From positions 1-28,258 of the forward strand of contig CAJLXA010000027.1 in NCBI GenBank assembly GCA_905210485.1: a DNA stretch of 28,258 nt, read 5' to 3'. Source of the DNA: an uncultured Eubacteriales bacterium. Lineage in GTDB: Bacteria; Bacillota; Clostridia; Oscillospirales; CAG-272. Positions 1 through 7,138 of the stretch are shown one piece after another (positions within the stretch are counted from its first letter, which is position 1; each line of letters begins with the position of its first letter). The notes beneath the pieces are model-generated. The model had not been told where the DNA came from. It worked only from the letters and a program-made list of their open reading frames with translations, and ran no database searches. Both the position numbers and the translations under genes were made by a program.

Positions 1-324
1 CCTATTAGTATTATCTGAAAGGATGATAGTTTCCTTTTTAGTATTCCCATGCAAAGGCCTCGATTCCGTTTATCGTTATTATGATATCATCTTTTTCATA
101 AAGATAGCATTAGGGTTATTGCGAAAGGTATTAAGATTTTATAAAGATTATAATCAATGCTTATCTGTATTTTCTTTGTTATCGCATTCTTCTTACATGT
201 CTTGCTTGCAATTTCGCTTCAAATATTATAAACAATGTATTCTGGATGGGGTCCGTTTGCGTTTTATTTCTATTCATTACAGTTAAATCTTTTTTAACCG
301 CATAACATCTCTGTTGTTTGACAC
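1..324. other. AT-rich stretch without a recognisable gene
   Basis: This stretch is visibly richer in A and T than the rest of the window. The longest open frame (23-286, plus, 87 codons) begins with ATG directly abutting its only purine-rich stretch, so it has no usable ribosome binding site. Its predicted protein is rich in Phe, Tyr, Leu, Ser and Cys, as expected from translating AT-rich noncoding DNA. I recognise no tRNA, IS end or repeat. It may be the 3' region of something upstream of the window, a decayed gene, or plain intergenic DNA. Confidence 0.4.
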
Positions 325-360
325 ACAAAAGGCTCACGGATTTTTCCGTAAGCCTTTTGT
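325..360. terminator. Hairpin terminator, possibly bidirectional
   Basis: Bases 325-340 pair with 345-360 over 15 base pairs with one C.A mismatch (335/350) and a TTTT loop at 341-344. The arms begin with A-runs and end with T-runs, so the hairpin can act on both strands. On the plus strand it would end whatever enters from the left. On the minus strand it would catch transcripts of ung. Confidence 0.65.
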
Positions 361-368
361 CATCGTTT

Positions 369-423
369 GAAAGCGCAATTCTAAAATTTAATTTTAATAA
401 TTCCCTATGGAAACTGCGCTTTC
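369..423. repeat. 9-bp inverted repeat around an AT-rich loop
   Basis: GAAAGCGCA at 369-377 is the exact reverse complement of TGCGCTTTC at 415-423, enclosing 37 AT-rich bases. It lies just past the ung stop codon. No T-run follows on either strand, so it is not a standard terminator. It could fold in the ung 3' untranslated region. Confidence 0.35.
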
Positions 424-447
424 GGGCCTGCGGCTTTTTTTACGGTA

Positions 448-1125
448 TCAGTTATCCAGAACAGCTTCCCAACGGATAGGCGTCTGCCCGGTTTTTATCA
501 GAAATTCATTTGCTTTTGAAAACGGTCTTGAACCGAAAAATCCGTTATATGCGGAGAGGGGACTGGGGTGCACCGATTGCAGGATCAGGTGGCGAGGATT
601 GGTGATCAAAGTTTTCTTGGAGCGCGCGTTGCCGCCCCACAGAATAAAGACGAGAGGCCGCGGCGATTCATTGGCCTTTTCAATAATGGCGTCGGTCAGC
701 GTTTCCCAGCCATACCCCTTATGACTGGCGGCCTGTCCGCGGCGGACGGTCAGCGTAGCGTTCAAAAGCAAAACGCCTTGCTTTGCCCATACGGTGAGAT
801 CGCCGGTTTGCGGATAGGGCATACCGATGTCGGTATGCAGTTCTTTATATATGTTCTGCAAAGAGGGAGGAATCGGCACGCCTTTCTGCACAGAAAATGA
901 CAGGCCGTGTGCCTGTCCCTCTTCATGGTAGGGATCCTGTCCTAAAATCACAACTTTCATGTCGTTATAGTCGGTATAACGCAGGGCATTGAATATATCG
1001 CCCATAGGCGGGTAAACGGTTCGGTTGGTGTATTCATCTTTCAAAAACGCGCGAAGGCGCAGATAATAATCTTTGTGAAATTCGTCTTTCAGAATGTCGT
1101 CCCATGTATTGCCGATATGTACCAT
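448..1125 (-). CDS. ung: Uracil-DNA glycosylase (family 1)
   Basis: This enzyme removes uracil from DNA, arising by cytosine deamination or dUTP incorporation, and starts base-excision repair in the cytoplasm. The protein is 225 residues, the normal family length. The water-activating motif GQDPYH is at 62-67 (catalytic Asp64), and the DNA-intercalation/catalytic motif HPSPLS is at 186-191 (His186). The start ATG at 1125 follows a GGAGG ribosome binding site at a good distance. The gene has its own promoter (1154-1182) in the short gap after the S1-domain gene and points toward the 325-360 hairpin. Nothing looks broken. Identification is from the two diagnostic motifs. Confidence 0.97.
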   Translation of the reverse strand: MVHIGNTWDDILKDEFHKDYYLRLRAFLKDEYTNRTVYPPMGDIFNALRYTDYNDMKVVILGQDPYHEEGQAHGLSFSVQKGVPIPPSLQNIYKELHTDIGMPYPQTGDLTVWAKQGVLLLNATLTVRRGQAASHKGYGWETLTDAIIEKANESPRPLVFILWGGNARSKKTLITNPRHLILQSVHPSPLSAYNGFFGSRPFSKANEFLIKTGQTPIRWEAVLDN

Positions 1126-1153
1126 AGAAAAAACCTCCGCGTGCTTTTTCTAC

Positions 1154-1182
1154 AGTATAGCACATCGGAGGTAATTTCGCAA
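1154..1182 (-). promoter_or_regulatory. Sigma-A promoter for ung
   Basis: On the minus strand there is TTGCGA (1177-1182), a 17-nt spacer, and TATACT (1154-1159). This puts the transcript start near 1147, about 20 nt ahead of the ung start codon. Confidence 0.65.
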
Positions 1183-1188
1183 GCCTTT

Positions 1189-2127
1189 TCAGTCAAAAAC
1201 CGTTTCGATGACTTTCGGGCAGTTTTCCGGTGAGTAGCGCCAGGACGAAAGGTGCGTGACCTTGGCGGTGTCCACAAAATATTTCGGCGAGGCATTTCTT
1301 TCCGGGCGCCCCTCGGTGTCGATAATGACAAGTTTTATTTTCATTTTTTCTTTTATTATGCTTTTTATGTAGACGGCGGCGACATCGCCGACCTCAACAT
1401 TGTCTTTCAGTTCCGCAAGCCCCGCAAGATTCGGCGCCAGTTCCACAAAAATGCCGTAGTTTTCAATACTGCGGACAATGCCGGCCACGGTATCGCCGGC
1501 ATGAAAACGCGCGGCGTTTTCTTTCCATGTCCCGTAGAGTTCGCGTTGCGAAACGTAAAGGCGCCCCTCGGCGTCTATATTTTTTACAACAACGCGGATG
1601 CGGTCTCCGACGCGCAGTCTGTCGCGCGGGTGCGTAATACGGGAGACCGAGATCGAGTCGATGGAGAGCAGGGAGACAATGCCGCAACCGATGTCCACAA
1701 AAGCACCGAAATTTTCGAGATGCGTGACGGTCGCGGGCAGAATATCCCCCGGCAGAAGTCCGTCGATATAGCGGCGGCGACATTCTTCCTGCGCGCGTCG
1801 CCGCGACAAAACGGCCACGGTTTTACCGTTTTCGTCCCGCTTTATTCCGATGATCGTAAAGGCTACGGGTTTTCCGACGCGCGTCAGAACGGCGATATCT
1901 TTTACTTCCTCGCCGTTTCTTGTGGATTGCACTTCGCTTCGCGGCATGACGGCCGGTATACCGTACAGATCGAAATGCAGATTGTACGAGCTGTCGCATA
2001 CAAGGGCGACGGATTCAAGGATTTTCTGTTTTTCAATGGCTTTTTCAATGCCGGGAAGAGAAGAAAGGACTTCATGATTTTCCGGCGTTCCGATCAGGTA
2101 TCCTTCAGGTTTGTACGGACTTAACAT
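1189..2127 (-). CDS. S1-domain RNA-binding protein (ribosomal protein S1-like)
   Basis: This is a 312-residue protein built from OB-fold S1 modules, which bind single-stranded RNA. Two modules are clear: residues 126-197 (GDILPATVTHLENFGAFVDI start) and 209-270 (GDTVAGIVRSIENYGIFVEL start), each with the typical F/Y-G-x-F-V core. Residues 40-110 look like a third, degenerate module ending in VAVLSRR. The C-terminal 40 residues form a tail outside the S1 folds. Full-length S1 of proteobacteria has six modules; short S1-like proteins are common in Firmicutes and their role in translation is unsettled. The start at 2127 follows GAGG at good spacing. It is divergent from proB and precedes ung, which has its own promoter. 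I infer an RNA-binding or translation-related function. Confidence 0.85.
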   Translation of the reverse strand: MLSPYKPEGYLIGTPENHEVLSSLPGIEKAIEKQKILESVALVCDSSYNLHFDLYGIPAVMPRSEVQSTRNGEEVKDIAVLTRVGKPVAFTIIGIKRDENGKTVAVLSRRRAQEECRRRYIDGLLPGDILPATVTHLENFGAFVDIGCGIVSLLSIDSISVSRITHPRDRLRVGDRIRVVVKNIDAEGRLYVSQRELYGTWKENAARFHAGDTVAGIVRSIENYGIFVELAPNLAGLAELKDNVEVGDVAAVYIKSIIKEKMKIKLVIIDTEGRPERNASPKYFVDTAKVTHLSSWRYSPENCPKVIETVFD

Positions 2128-2285
2128 ATGTTACCTCTTTTTTTCTTTAGGCGGGCAAGCGGAATTCGGTCGGTTCCCGGCGGCCTTTGCCTATCAATAC
2201 GGTTTCAGTATATGCTGCAAAATGAAAAAGTAGAAGACGAAAAATCCCGTTATCCGAAAAGCAAAGGAAAAATGTGTTCCGGCTA

Positions 2286-2314
2286 TTGCAATGCTGTTCG
2301 TTATATGTTAAAAT
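2286..2314 (+). promoter_or_regulatory. Sigma-A promoter for proBAC
   Basis: TTGCAA (2286-2291), a 17-nt spacer, and TAAAAT (2309-2314). The predicted transcript start is near 2321, giving a leader of about 30 nt. This is too short for a T-box or a riboswitch, so control of proline synthesis is probably by enzyme feedback. Confidence 0.7.
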
Positions 2315-2350
2315 ATATATTATCCAATATAAATTAAGGACAGAATATTC

Positions 2351-3118
2351 ATGAAGATCGTTGTAAAAATCGGTACATCCACTCTGACGCACGCTTCGGG
2401 TTGCGTGAATATCCGCAGAATCGAGACGCTTGTGAAGATACTGAGCGATATGAAAAATGCGGGGAATGACGTTGTGCTTGTGTCATCGGGCGCCATCGGA
2501 ATGGGCGTCGGCAAACTGAACCTGAAAGAGCGCCCGCGGGATATTTCCGGGAAGCAGGCCGCGGCGGCAGTCGGGCAGTGCGAACTGATGTATATTTATG
2601 ATAAACTGTTCTCCGAATACAATCATACGGTGGCGCAGATTCTCCTGACCGCCCCGGATCTGCAGGTGGAAAGCCGTCACGCCAAATTCAACGCGACGAT
2701 GGCACGTCTGACCGAGCTCGGCGTTCTGCCGATCATCAACGAAAACGACACTGTTGCCACGGAAGAGATCGAATTCGGCGACAATGATAAACTGGCCGCC
2801 TTTGTGGCCGCAAGCGTCGGAGCCGATCTTCTGATTCTGCTTTCCGATATTGACGGTTTATATTCGGCAGATCCGCATAAGGATCCGCATGCCACACTGA
2901 TCCGCGAAGTGCATGAACTGACGTCCGATATTATGGCGCTCGGCGGCGGCGCCGGTTCCACGCTCGGTACCGGCGGTATGGCGACAAAACTGCATGCCGC
3001 CGAAATTGCCACTGCGGCCGGTTGCGATATGATTATTGCCAACGGCGCGTGCCCGGAACTGCTTTACAACATTCTGGACAATAAACCGGTGGGAACAAGG
3101 TTCTACGCGAAAAAGTAA
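2351..3118 (+). CDS. proB: Glutamate 5-kinase, short form without PUA domain
   Basis: Phosphorylates glutamate to gamma-glutamyl phosphate, the first step of proline synthesis. The 255 residues make up one amino-acid-kinase domain: N-terminal VVKIGTST phosphate loop, VSSGAIGMG (about 45-53), INENDTV (about 129-135) for glutamate binding, FGDND and LLSDIDGLY, then a glycine-rich GGMATK near the C terminus. The E. coli enzyme has 367 residues because of a C-terminal PUA domain, which is absent here. Short forms without PUA occur in other Firmicutes. The ATG at 2351 has AAGGA about 10 nt upstream. It is first in an operon with proA (16-nt gap) and proC. Confidence 0.96.
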   Translation: MKIVVKIGTSTLTHASGCVNIRRIETLVKILSDMKNAGNDVVLVSSGAIGMGVGKLNLKERPRDISGKQAAAAVGQCELMYIYDKLFSEYNHTVAQILLTAPDLQVESRHAKFNATMARLTELGVLPIINENDTVATEEIEFGDNDKLAAFVAASVGADLLILLSDIDGLYSADPHKDPHATLIREVHELTSDIMALGGGAGSTLGTGGMATKLHAAEIATAAGCDMIIANGACPELLYNILDNKPVGTRFYAKK

Positions 3119-3134
3119 AGGAAAGAGGTAACGT

Positions 3135-4391
3135 ATGACAACCGAAGAAATACTGAAGAGAGCAAAAGCCGCCGTTCCGGCGCTTCGCCGAGCGACGGAA
3201 GCGGAAATCAATCATGCGCTTTCCCTGATGGCAGACGCACTTCTGAAAGACGAAGAGCATATTCTGCATGAAAATCATGAAGACGTGGAGGCCGCACGGG
3301 GAAAAATCAGCGAGGTGATGCTTGACCGCCTTGCGCTGAATTCCGCGCGTATCCGCGGTATGGCGGAAGGAATCCGCGCCGTCCGTGACCTGCCGTCTCC
3401 CGTCGGCCGCGTACTTGACCGTATTGAACGTCCGAACGGCCTTGTGATCGAAAAAACCGCCGTTCCGATGGGCGTGATCGCCATTATATACGAAAGCCGC
3501 CCCAATGTTACGTCAGACGCGGCTGTGCTGGCTTTAAAGAGCGGCAACGTCTGTATTCTGCGCGGCGGAAAGGAAGCTTGCCGTTCGGCGCGCGCGGTGA
3601 CCGACGCTTTGCGGAAGGGACTTTCCGCGGCCGGTATCACGGAAGACGCCGTACTGCTTGTCGACGATACGACGCGCGAAAGCGCACGGGCGCTGATGCA
3701 GGCCAGAGGTTATGTCGATCTTCTGATTCCGCGCGGCGGAGCGGGACTTATCCGTGCATGCGTGGAAAACGCAACCGTTCCCTGCATAGAAACGGGCACA
3801 GGCATTTGTCATATTTATGTGGATAAAGACGCCGATCTCAGCATGGCGCTGGATATTGTGGAAAACGCAAAAACGAGCCGTCCCTCCGTGTGCAATGCGG
3901 CGGAGGTCTGCCTCGTGCATCGGGATGTCGCCGCCTCGTTTTTGCCGCTTCTTTATAAACGCCTTGTCACCGACCGCGCGGCAAAGGGGCTTGTGCCGGT
4001 TGAGATCCGCGGCGACGCGACCGTCTCCGGCGCCATTCCGGCAACTCCGGCCGGAGAACGGGATTTCGATACGGAATTCTTGGATTATATTCTGGCAGTG
4101 AAGACTGTTGCCGACGTTCATGAAGCCGTTGCCCACATCGCGTGCCACTCCACGCATCACAGTGACTGTATCGTGACGAAGAATGCGGAAGCGGCCGCCG
4201 TTTTCACGGCCGACGTGGACAGTGCGGCGGTGTATGTCAATGCGTCAACGCGTTTTACCGACGGCGGAGAATTCGGCCTCGGTTGCGAAATGGGTATCTC
4301 CACGCAGAAAATGCATGCGCGCGGACCGCTCGGTCTCCGGGAACTTATGACTTATAAATACATCATTCACGGAAACGGACAGATCCGTTGA
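3135..4391 (+). CDS. proA: Glutamate-5-semialdehyde dehydrogenase (gamma-glutamyl phosphate reductase)
   Basis: Reduces gamma-glutamyl phosphate to glutamate-5-semialdehyde with NADPH, taking the product of ProB directly. The 418 residues match the family length. Visible landmarks are VIAIIYESRPNVTSDAA (about 114-130), the LRGGKEA loop (about 142-148), LIPRGG (about 197-202) and the catalytic cysteine in SVCNAAE (Cys253). The C-terminal GPLGLRELMTYKYIIHGNGQ is characteristic. A GAGG ribosome binding site sits just ahead of ATG 3135. The gene lies 16 nt after proB and 19 nt before proC, so all three should share one transcript. No anomaly seen. Confidence 0.97.
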   Translation: MTTEEILKRAKAAVPALRRATEAEINHALSLMADALLKDEEHILHENHEDVEAARGKISEVMLDRLALNSARIRGMAEGIRAVRDLPSPVGRVLDRIERPNGLVIEKTAVPMGVIAIIYESRPNVTSDAAVLALKSGNVCILRGGKEACRSARAVTDALRKGLSAAGITEDAVLLVDDTTRESARALMQARGYVDLLIPRGGAGLIRACVENATVPCIETGTGICHIYVDKDADLSMALDIVENAKTSRPSVCNAAEVCLVHRDVAASFLPLLYKRLVTDRAAKGLVPVEIRGDATVSGAIPATPAGERDFDTEFLDYILAVKTVADVHEAVAHIACHSTHHSDCIVTKNAEAAAVFTADVDSAAVYVNASTRFTDGGEFGLGCEMGISTQKMHARGPLGLRELMTYKYIIHGNGQIR

Positions 4392-4410
4392 CGGAAGGAG
4401 AAGAGAAATC

Positions 4411-5205
4411 ATGAAAATCGGATTTATCGGAGCCGGCAATATGGGCGGCGCACTTGCAAAAGCGGCCGCCAGAACGGAGAATACCATTCTTCTTGCCGAT
4501 GCTTCTCATGAAAAAGCGGCGGCGCTTGCCGCAAAAATCGGTGCCGGTACGGCGGATAACCATACGGTCTCTTCAATGTGCGACTGTATTTTCCTCGGCG
4601 TGAAACCGCAGGTATTGCCGCTGCTTATCGACGAGATCCGCGATGTGCTGAAAAAGCGTACAACGCCGTTCTTCCTCGTATCCATGGCGGCCGGCGTGAC
4701 GATCGGAAAGATTGTCGCCATGCTCGGCTTTTCCGTCCCGATAATCCGCATTATGCCGAATACCCCGGTCTCGGTCGGGCGCGGTATGATTCTTTGGTGC
4801 GGGAATGATCTTGTGACGGCCGAAAATACGGCGGCCTTTACCGGCGCTATGCGTTTTGCGGGAACGCTTGACGAAATTCCCGAAAACCTGATCGACGCGG
4901 GTTGTGCGCTGTCAGGTTGCGGACCTGCTTTTGTCGCGCTCTTTATTGAAGCGTTGGCGGACGGTGCGGTGGCCTGCGGTCTTCCGCGGGCAAAAGCATT
5001 GCTTTACGCCGCCGAAACGGTAGGAGGTACGGCCGCATTGCTTTCCGAATCGGGGCAACATCCCGGAGAACTGAAGGACGCAGTATGCAGTCCCGCAGGC
5101 AGTACCGTCATGGGTGTGGCGGCGCTGGAAGCGGGCGGTTTCCGCGCGGCGGCGATCGACGCGGTGCTGAAGGCTTATGCCCGTACGAAGGAACTCGGTA
5201 AATAA
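4411..5205 (+). CDS. proC: Pyrroline-5-carboxylate reductase
   Basis: Reduces pyrroline-5-carboxylate, formed by spontaneous cyclisation of the ProA product, to proline with NAD(P)H. The protein has 264 residues, normal for the family. The N terminus is a Rossmann fold with GFIGAGNMG (residues 4-12). VKPQV (about 63-67), IRIMPNTPV (about 110-118) and the C-terminal signature region with LKDAVCSPAGST are all present. GGAGAAG precedes the ATG. It is the last gene of proBAC and is followed within 10 nt by a strong terminator. Having all three steps in one operon implies proline prototrophy. Confidence 0.96.
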   Translation: MKIGFIGAGNMGGALAKAAARTENTILLADASHEKAAALAAKIGAGTADNHTVSSMCDCIFLGVKPQVLPLLIDEIRDVLKKRTTPFFLVSMAAGVTIGKIVAMLGFSVPIIRIMPNTPVSVGRGMILWCGNDLVTAENTAAFTGAMRFAGTLDEIPENLIDAGCALSGCGPAFVALFIEALADGAVACGLPRAKALLYAAETVGGTAALLSESGQHPGELKDAVCSPAGSTVMGVAALEAGGFRAAAIDAVLKAYARTKELGK

Positions 5206-5243
5206 AAGAACGGAACCGCACAGAGGTTCCGTTCTTTTATTTG
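5201..5243 (+). terminator. Rho-independent terminator of proBAC
   Basis: A perfect 17-bp stem (5201-5217 with 5225-5241) around a 7-nt loop, ending in a T-rich 3' arm. The 5' arm overlaps the proC stop codon. The A-run of the 5' arm means the hairpin could also work for minus-strand transcripts arriving from the thioesterase gene. Confidence 0.9.
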
Positions 5244-5256
5244 TATATTTGTGCCG

Positions 5257-5295
5257 GCCGCGCGTTTACGGCAAAAGCGATAAATAACGCGCGGC
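5257..5295. repeat. 10-bp GC-rich inverted repeat
   Basis: GCCGCGCGTT at 5257-5266 is exactly matched by AACGCGCGGC at 5286-5295, with 19 nt between. It sits between the convergent proC and thioesterase genes. No T-run follows on either strand, so its role is open; it may be an extra 3' hairpin on the thioesterase transcript. Confidence 0.4.
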
Positions 5296-5350
5296 AGAAA
5301 AGATCCGGCAATGCAGAGGCTTTATTAAATCATAAAACGTAAATAAAAGT

Positions 5351-6067
5351 TTACTTTCGCCTTGAAACTGTGCGGATCAACGCTTCAATATTGATTCTTC
5401 CGTCCTCGCGGATCGTGCGGAAAAAGGTAACGCCGTTTTCCTCTTTCTTTTCAATAGTGAGAACGGAGTCGTACGGTGCCTCGCTCAAAAAGGCAATGGA
5501 AACATCGCGGATTTCGTTTTCACGCATATCCATACAGTCGGTCAGCATATCGAGGTAGCGTGTGTTGTTCATATGCATGTTGAAATCCACTTCGGAATAC
5601 GTGACGCGGTGCGTTCCGCATGTGGGCATTTCCTGCGGCAGTGCGAAACGGAGCGGTGCGTCGGGAGTTATCGGCGCGTCGTAATCAAAATTTGGACGGT
5701 ATTCGGTCGTGCGGAGGGGGCGCCGGGTCTCCACGTCGATCAGCGCCCAGACCGAGGCGGCCTCGGCTATACACTCATCTCCGCGCATAATGGTATAATA
5801 ACGGGGAAAACTGTAACCGTGGCCGGCGTCCGCCCATGAGGAAACGTCGAGCATTTCATAAGCATGTGCGGGACGACGGAAAGTGATGGCGATCCGGGAG
5901 AGGACAAACGCCTGTCCTCCGTTCAGAAGTTCCTCGTTCGAGGGGCCGAGACGGCGGAGCTGCATATTGGCGGCCGTTTGCATATAACGCAGCAGCGAAG
6001 CGGGGCGCGCCGTTTCCGTAAAATCGGTGTCGTGCGCGTCAACGCACATATGTTCCGTCCATTTCAT
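5351..6067 (-). CDS. Acyl-ACP thioesterase (FatA/FatB type, double hotdog)
   Basis: Hydrolyses acyl-acyl carrier protein to free fatty acid, ending chain elongation. The 238 residues match the bacterial form of the plant FatA/FatB family: two tandem hotdog folds. The first (about 5-115) begins DTDFTETARPASLLRYMQ. The second (about 150-235) carries the active-site helix DFNMHMNNTRYLDM (161-174), with Asn163, His165 and the Asn-Asn pair in the positions used by the plant enzymes. There is no signal peptide, so it is cytoplasmic. AAGG lies 7 nt upstream of ATG 6067. It has its own promoter. In gut Clostridia this family is often a lone gene; the fate of the fatty acid is not shown by the context. 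Confidence 0.9.
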   Translation of the reverse strand: MKWTEHMCVDAHDTDFTETARPASLLRYMQTAANMQLRRLGPSNEELLNGGQAFVLSRIAITFRRPAHAYEMLDVSSWADAGHGYSFPRYYTIMRGDECIAEAASVWALIDVETRRPLRTTEYRPNFDYDAPITPDAPLRFALPQEMPTCGTHRVTYSEVDFNMHMNNTRYLDMLTDCMDMRENEIRDVSIAFLSEAPYDSVLTIEKKEENGVTFFRTIREDGRINIEALIRTVSRRK

Positions 6068-6106
6068 AAGATTACCTTGCTTTCCGTATAAATATCGTCT
6101 TTATGC

Positions 6107-6159
6107 CGCGGATCACCCGCGACAATGTTTATTGTACCTTAATATCGGAGAAAATGCAA
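6107..6159 (-). promoter_or_regulatory. Sigma-A promoter and small leader hairpin of the thioesterase gene
   Basis: On the minus strand TTGCAT (6154-6159), a 17-nt spacer and TACAAT (6131-6136) form a good promoter, with a start near 6124. The transcript begins almost at a small hairpin: CGCGG (6107-6111) pairs with CCGCG (6117-6121). Confidence 0.65.
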
Positions 6160-6175
6160 GGTTTTTCACACAAAT

Positions 6176-6628
6176 TTAATGAATGACCGGAAGCGTTCCG
6201 AGCGCGGTTTCCGCATGAATTTCGTTTTCTTTCGGAACGGGCTGCGTATAGACGCGGCTTTCGCCGGCGGACGCGCGTTCGCGGTTGTCAAGACCGAAAC
6301 TGATTGAAATGGCGCTGTTGACTTCACGCATCATTTTGTCGTCAAGGTGACCCATACGTTCACGAAGGCGTTGTTTGTCGAGCGTGCGTATCTGTTCGAG
6401 GAGCACGACGGAATCTTTGGCCAATCCGACTTCTGAGGCATAAATGTCAATGTGCGTCGGGAGTTTCGTTTTTCCCATGCGGCTGGTGATGGCCGCGGCT
6501 ATCACCGTGGGACTGTAGCGGTTCCCGATGTCGTTCTGTACGATGAGAACGGGGCGCAGGCCGCCCTGTTCGCTACCGACGACGGGACTGAGATCGGCAT
6601 AATAAATATCGCCGCGTTTTATGTTCAT
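6176..6628 (-). CDS. MazF/PemK-family endoribonuclease (EndoA-like), no adjacent antitoxin
   Basis: MazF-family toxins cut single-stranded RNA at short sequence motifs. The core fold is clear: RGDIYYADLSPVVGSEQGG (residues 5-23), RPVLIVQND (25-33), the TSRMGKTKLPTH loop (48-59) with the conserved Thr and Arg, and SVVLLEQIRTLDKQRL (73-88). The length of 150 residues exceeds the usual 110-120; the last 30 residues (about 121-150) are an extension I do not recognise. GGAAAGG lies upstream of ATG 6628. In Bacillus the toxin gene is preceded by antitoxin ndoAI, but here the 189 nt upstream hold no plausible antitoxin frame, only the terminator of the DUF378 gene. The antitoxin may lie elsewhere, or this may be a solitary RNase. 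Confidence 0.9.
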   Translation of the reverse strand: MNIKRGDIYYADLSPVVGSEQGGLRPVLIVQNDIGNRYSPTVIAAAITSRMGKTKLPTHIDIYASEVGLAKDSVVLLEQIRTLDKQRLRERMGHLDDKMMREVNSAISISFGLDNRERASAGESRVYTQPVPKENEIHAETALGTLPVIH

Positions 6629-6750
6629 ATGAATTCTCTGACCTTTCCTTTCTTTGCCTTACCGGGAAATTGTTACGCTTCTATTCTTGCCTGTATTTCG
6701 TAAATTCATACCGCGGGAAAAACTTTTCTCCGTAAGCAGTATATGCAGGC

Positions 6751-6802
6751 GGGAAAAAAGAAGCGAGAGGTGCCCGGAAAACATTTTGCCGGACATCTCT
6801 CG
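6751..6802 (-). terminator. Terminator of the DUF378 gene
   Basis: On the minus strand a 14-bp stem (6789-6802 with 6764-6777, one A.C mismatch and one G.T wobble) and an 11-nt loop precede a tail reading CTTCTTTTTTCCC. It lies 16 nt past the DUF378 stop and isolates mazF from that transcript. Confidence 0.75.
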
Positions 6803-6817
6803 TACGCTCTTTTTCAA

Positions 6818-7042
6818 TTATTTGTCGTATACGGATTCTTCGTAGTCTTCGGAGGGTCTGAAAAGCAGGGAAATGCACCAGATGCCCGCAAGCGCGACCA
6901 GCGTATAGATGATACGGCTGACGATGGCACCCTGTCCTCCGAAAATCCAGGCTACTATGTCGAAAGAGAAGAGTCCGATGCTACCCCAGTTAAGGGCGCC
7001 GATAATAGTGAGTGCAAGAGCGATTCTGTCAATGATCATCAT
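6818..7042 (-). CDS. DUF378 small membrane protein
   Basis: The protein has 74 residues. The N-terminal half matches the DUF378 pattern: a first membrane segment at about 3-24 containing ALNWGSIGL, then a loop with the DIVAWIFGG stretch, a second membrane segment at about 40-62, and a charged cytoplasmic-looking tail (PSEDYEESVYDK). The function of the family is unknown. The start codon region is unusual: ATGATG at 7042 has its best Shine-Dalgarno sequence 31 nt away, beyond a 6-bp hairpin (listed separately), and no alternative start exists between the upstream in-frame stop and 7042. It lies directly downstream of sigK with a sigma-G-like box in between, so a sporulation-time role is possible but only inferred. 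Confidence 0.85.
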   Translation of the reverse strand: MMIIDRIALALTIIGALNWGSIGLFSFDIVAWIFGGQGAIVSRIIYTLVALAGIWCISLLFRPSEDYEESVYDK

Positions 7043-7053
7043 AAGCGTTTGTT

Positions 7054-7081
7054 CCGCCGGAAAATACGGCGGTCTCCTTTC
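7054..7081 (-). promoter_or_regulatory. Shine-Dalgarno separated from the DUF378 start by a hairpin
   Basis: On the minus strand GAAAGGAGA (7081-7073) is followed by a perfect 6-bp stem (7067-7072 with 7054-7059, loop of 7), then 11 nt to ATG 7042. Linear SD spacing is 31 nt, but folding the hairpin brings it to about 12 nt. The 3' arm includes GGCGGA, a weaker alternative SD. Confidence 0.5.
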
Positions 7082-7100
7082 TTTTTAAGAGTTGCAGACA

Positions 7101-7130
7101 TATCATGACCCGTTTTTGAGTAAAATATGC
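7101..7130 (-). promoter_or_regulatory. Sigma-G-like promoter candidate for the DUF378 gene
   Basis: Minus strand GCATA (7126-7130), an 18-nt spacer, and CATGATA (7101-7107). The Bacillus forespore sigma-G consensus, as I recall it, is about GHATR, then 17-18 nt, then CATWMTA; one position differs. No good sigma-A promoter is seen in this gap. This is an inference from a short motif. Confidence 0.3.
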
Positions 7131-7138
7131 AGAGCCGT

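Noticed and set aside
23..286. 87-codon frame in the AT-rich left edge
   Set aside because: No usable ribosome binding site and a composition expected of translated AT-rich noncoding DNA; no family recognised.
1252..2124. 290-codon plus-strand frame opposite the S1-domain gene
   Set aside because: The minus-strand frame has clear S1 modules and a good ribosome site. The plus frame reads as His/Phe/Arg-rich noise.
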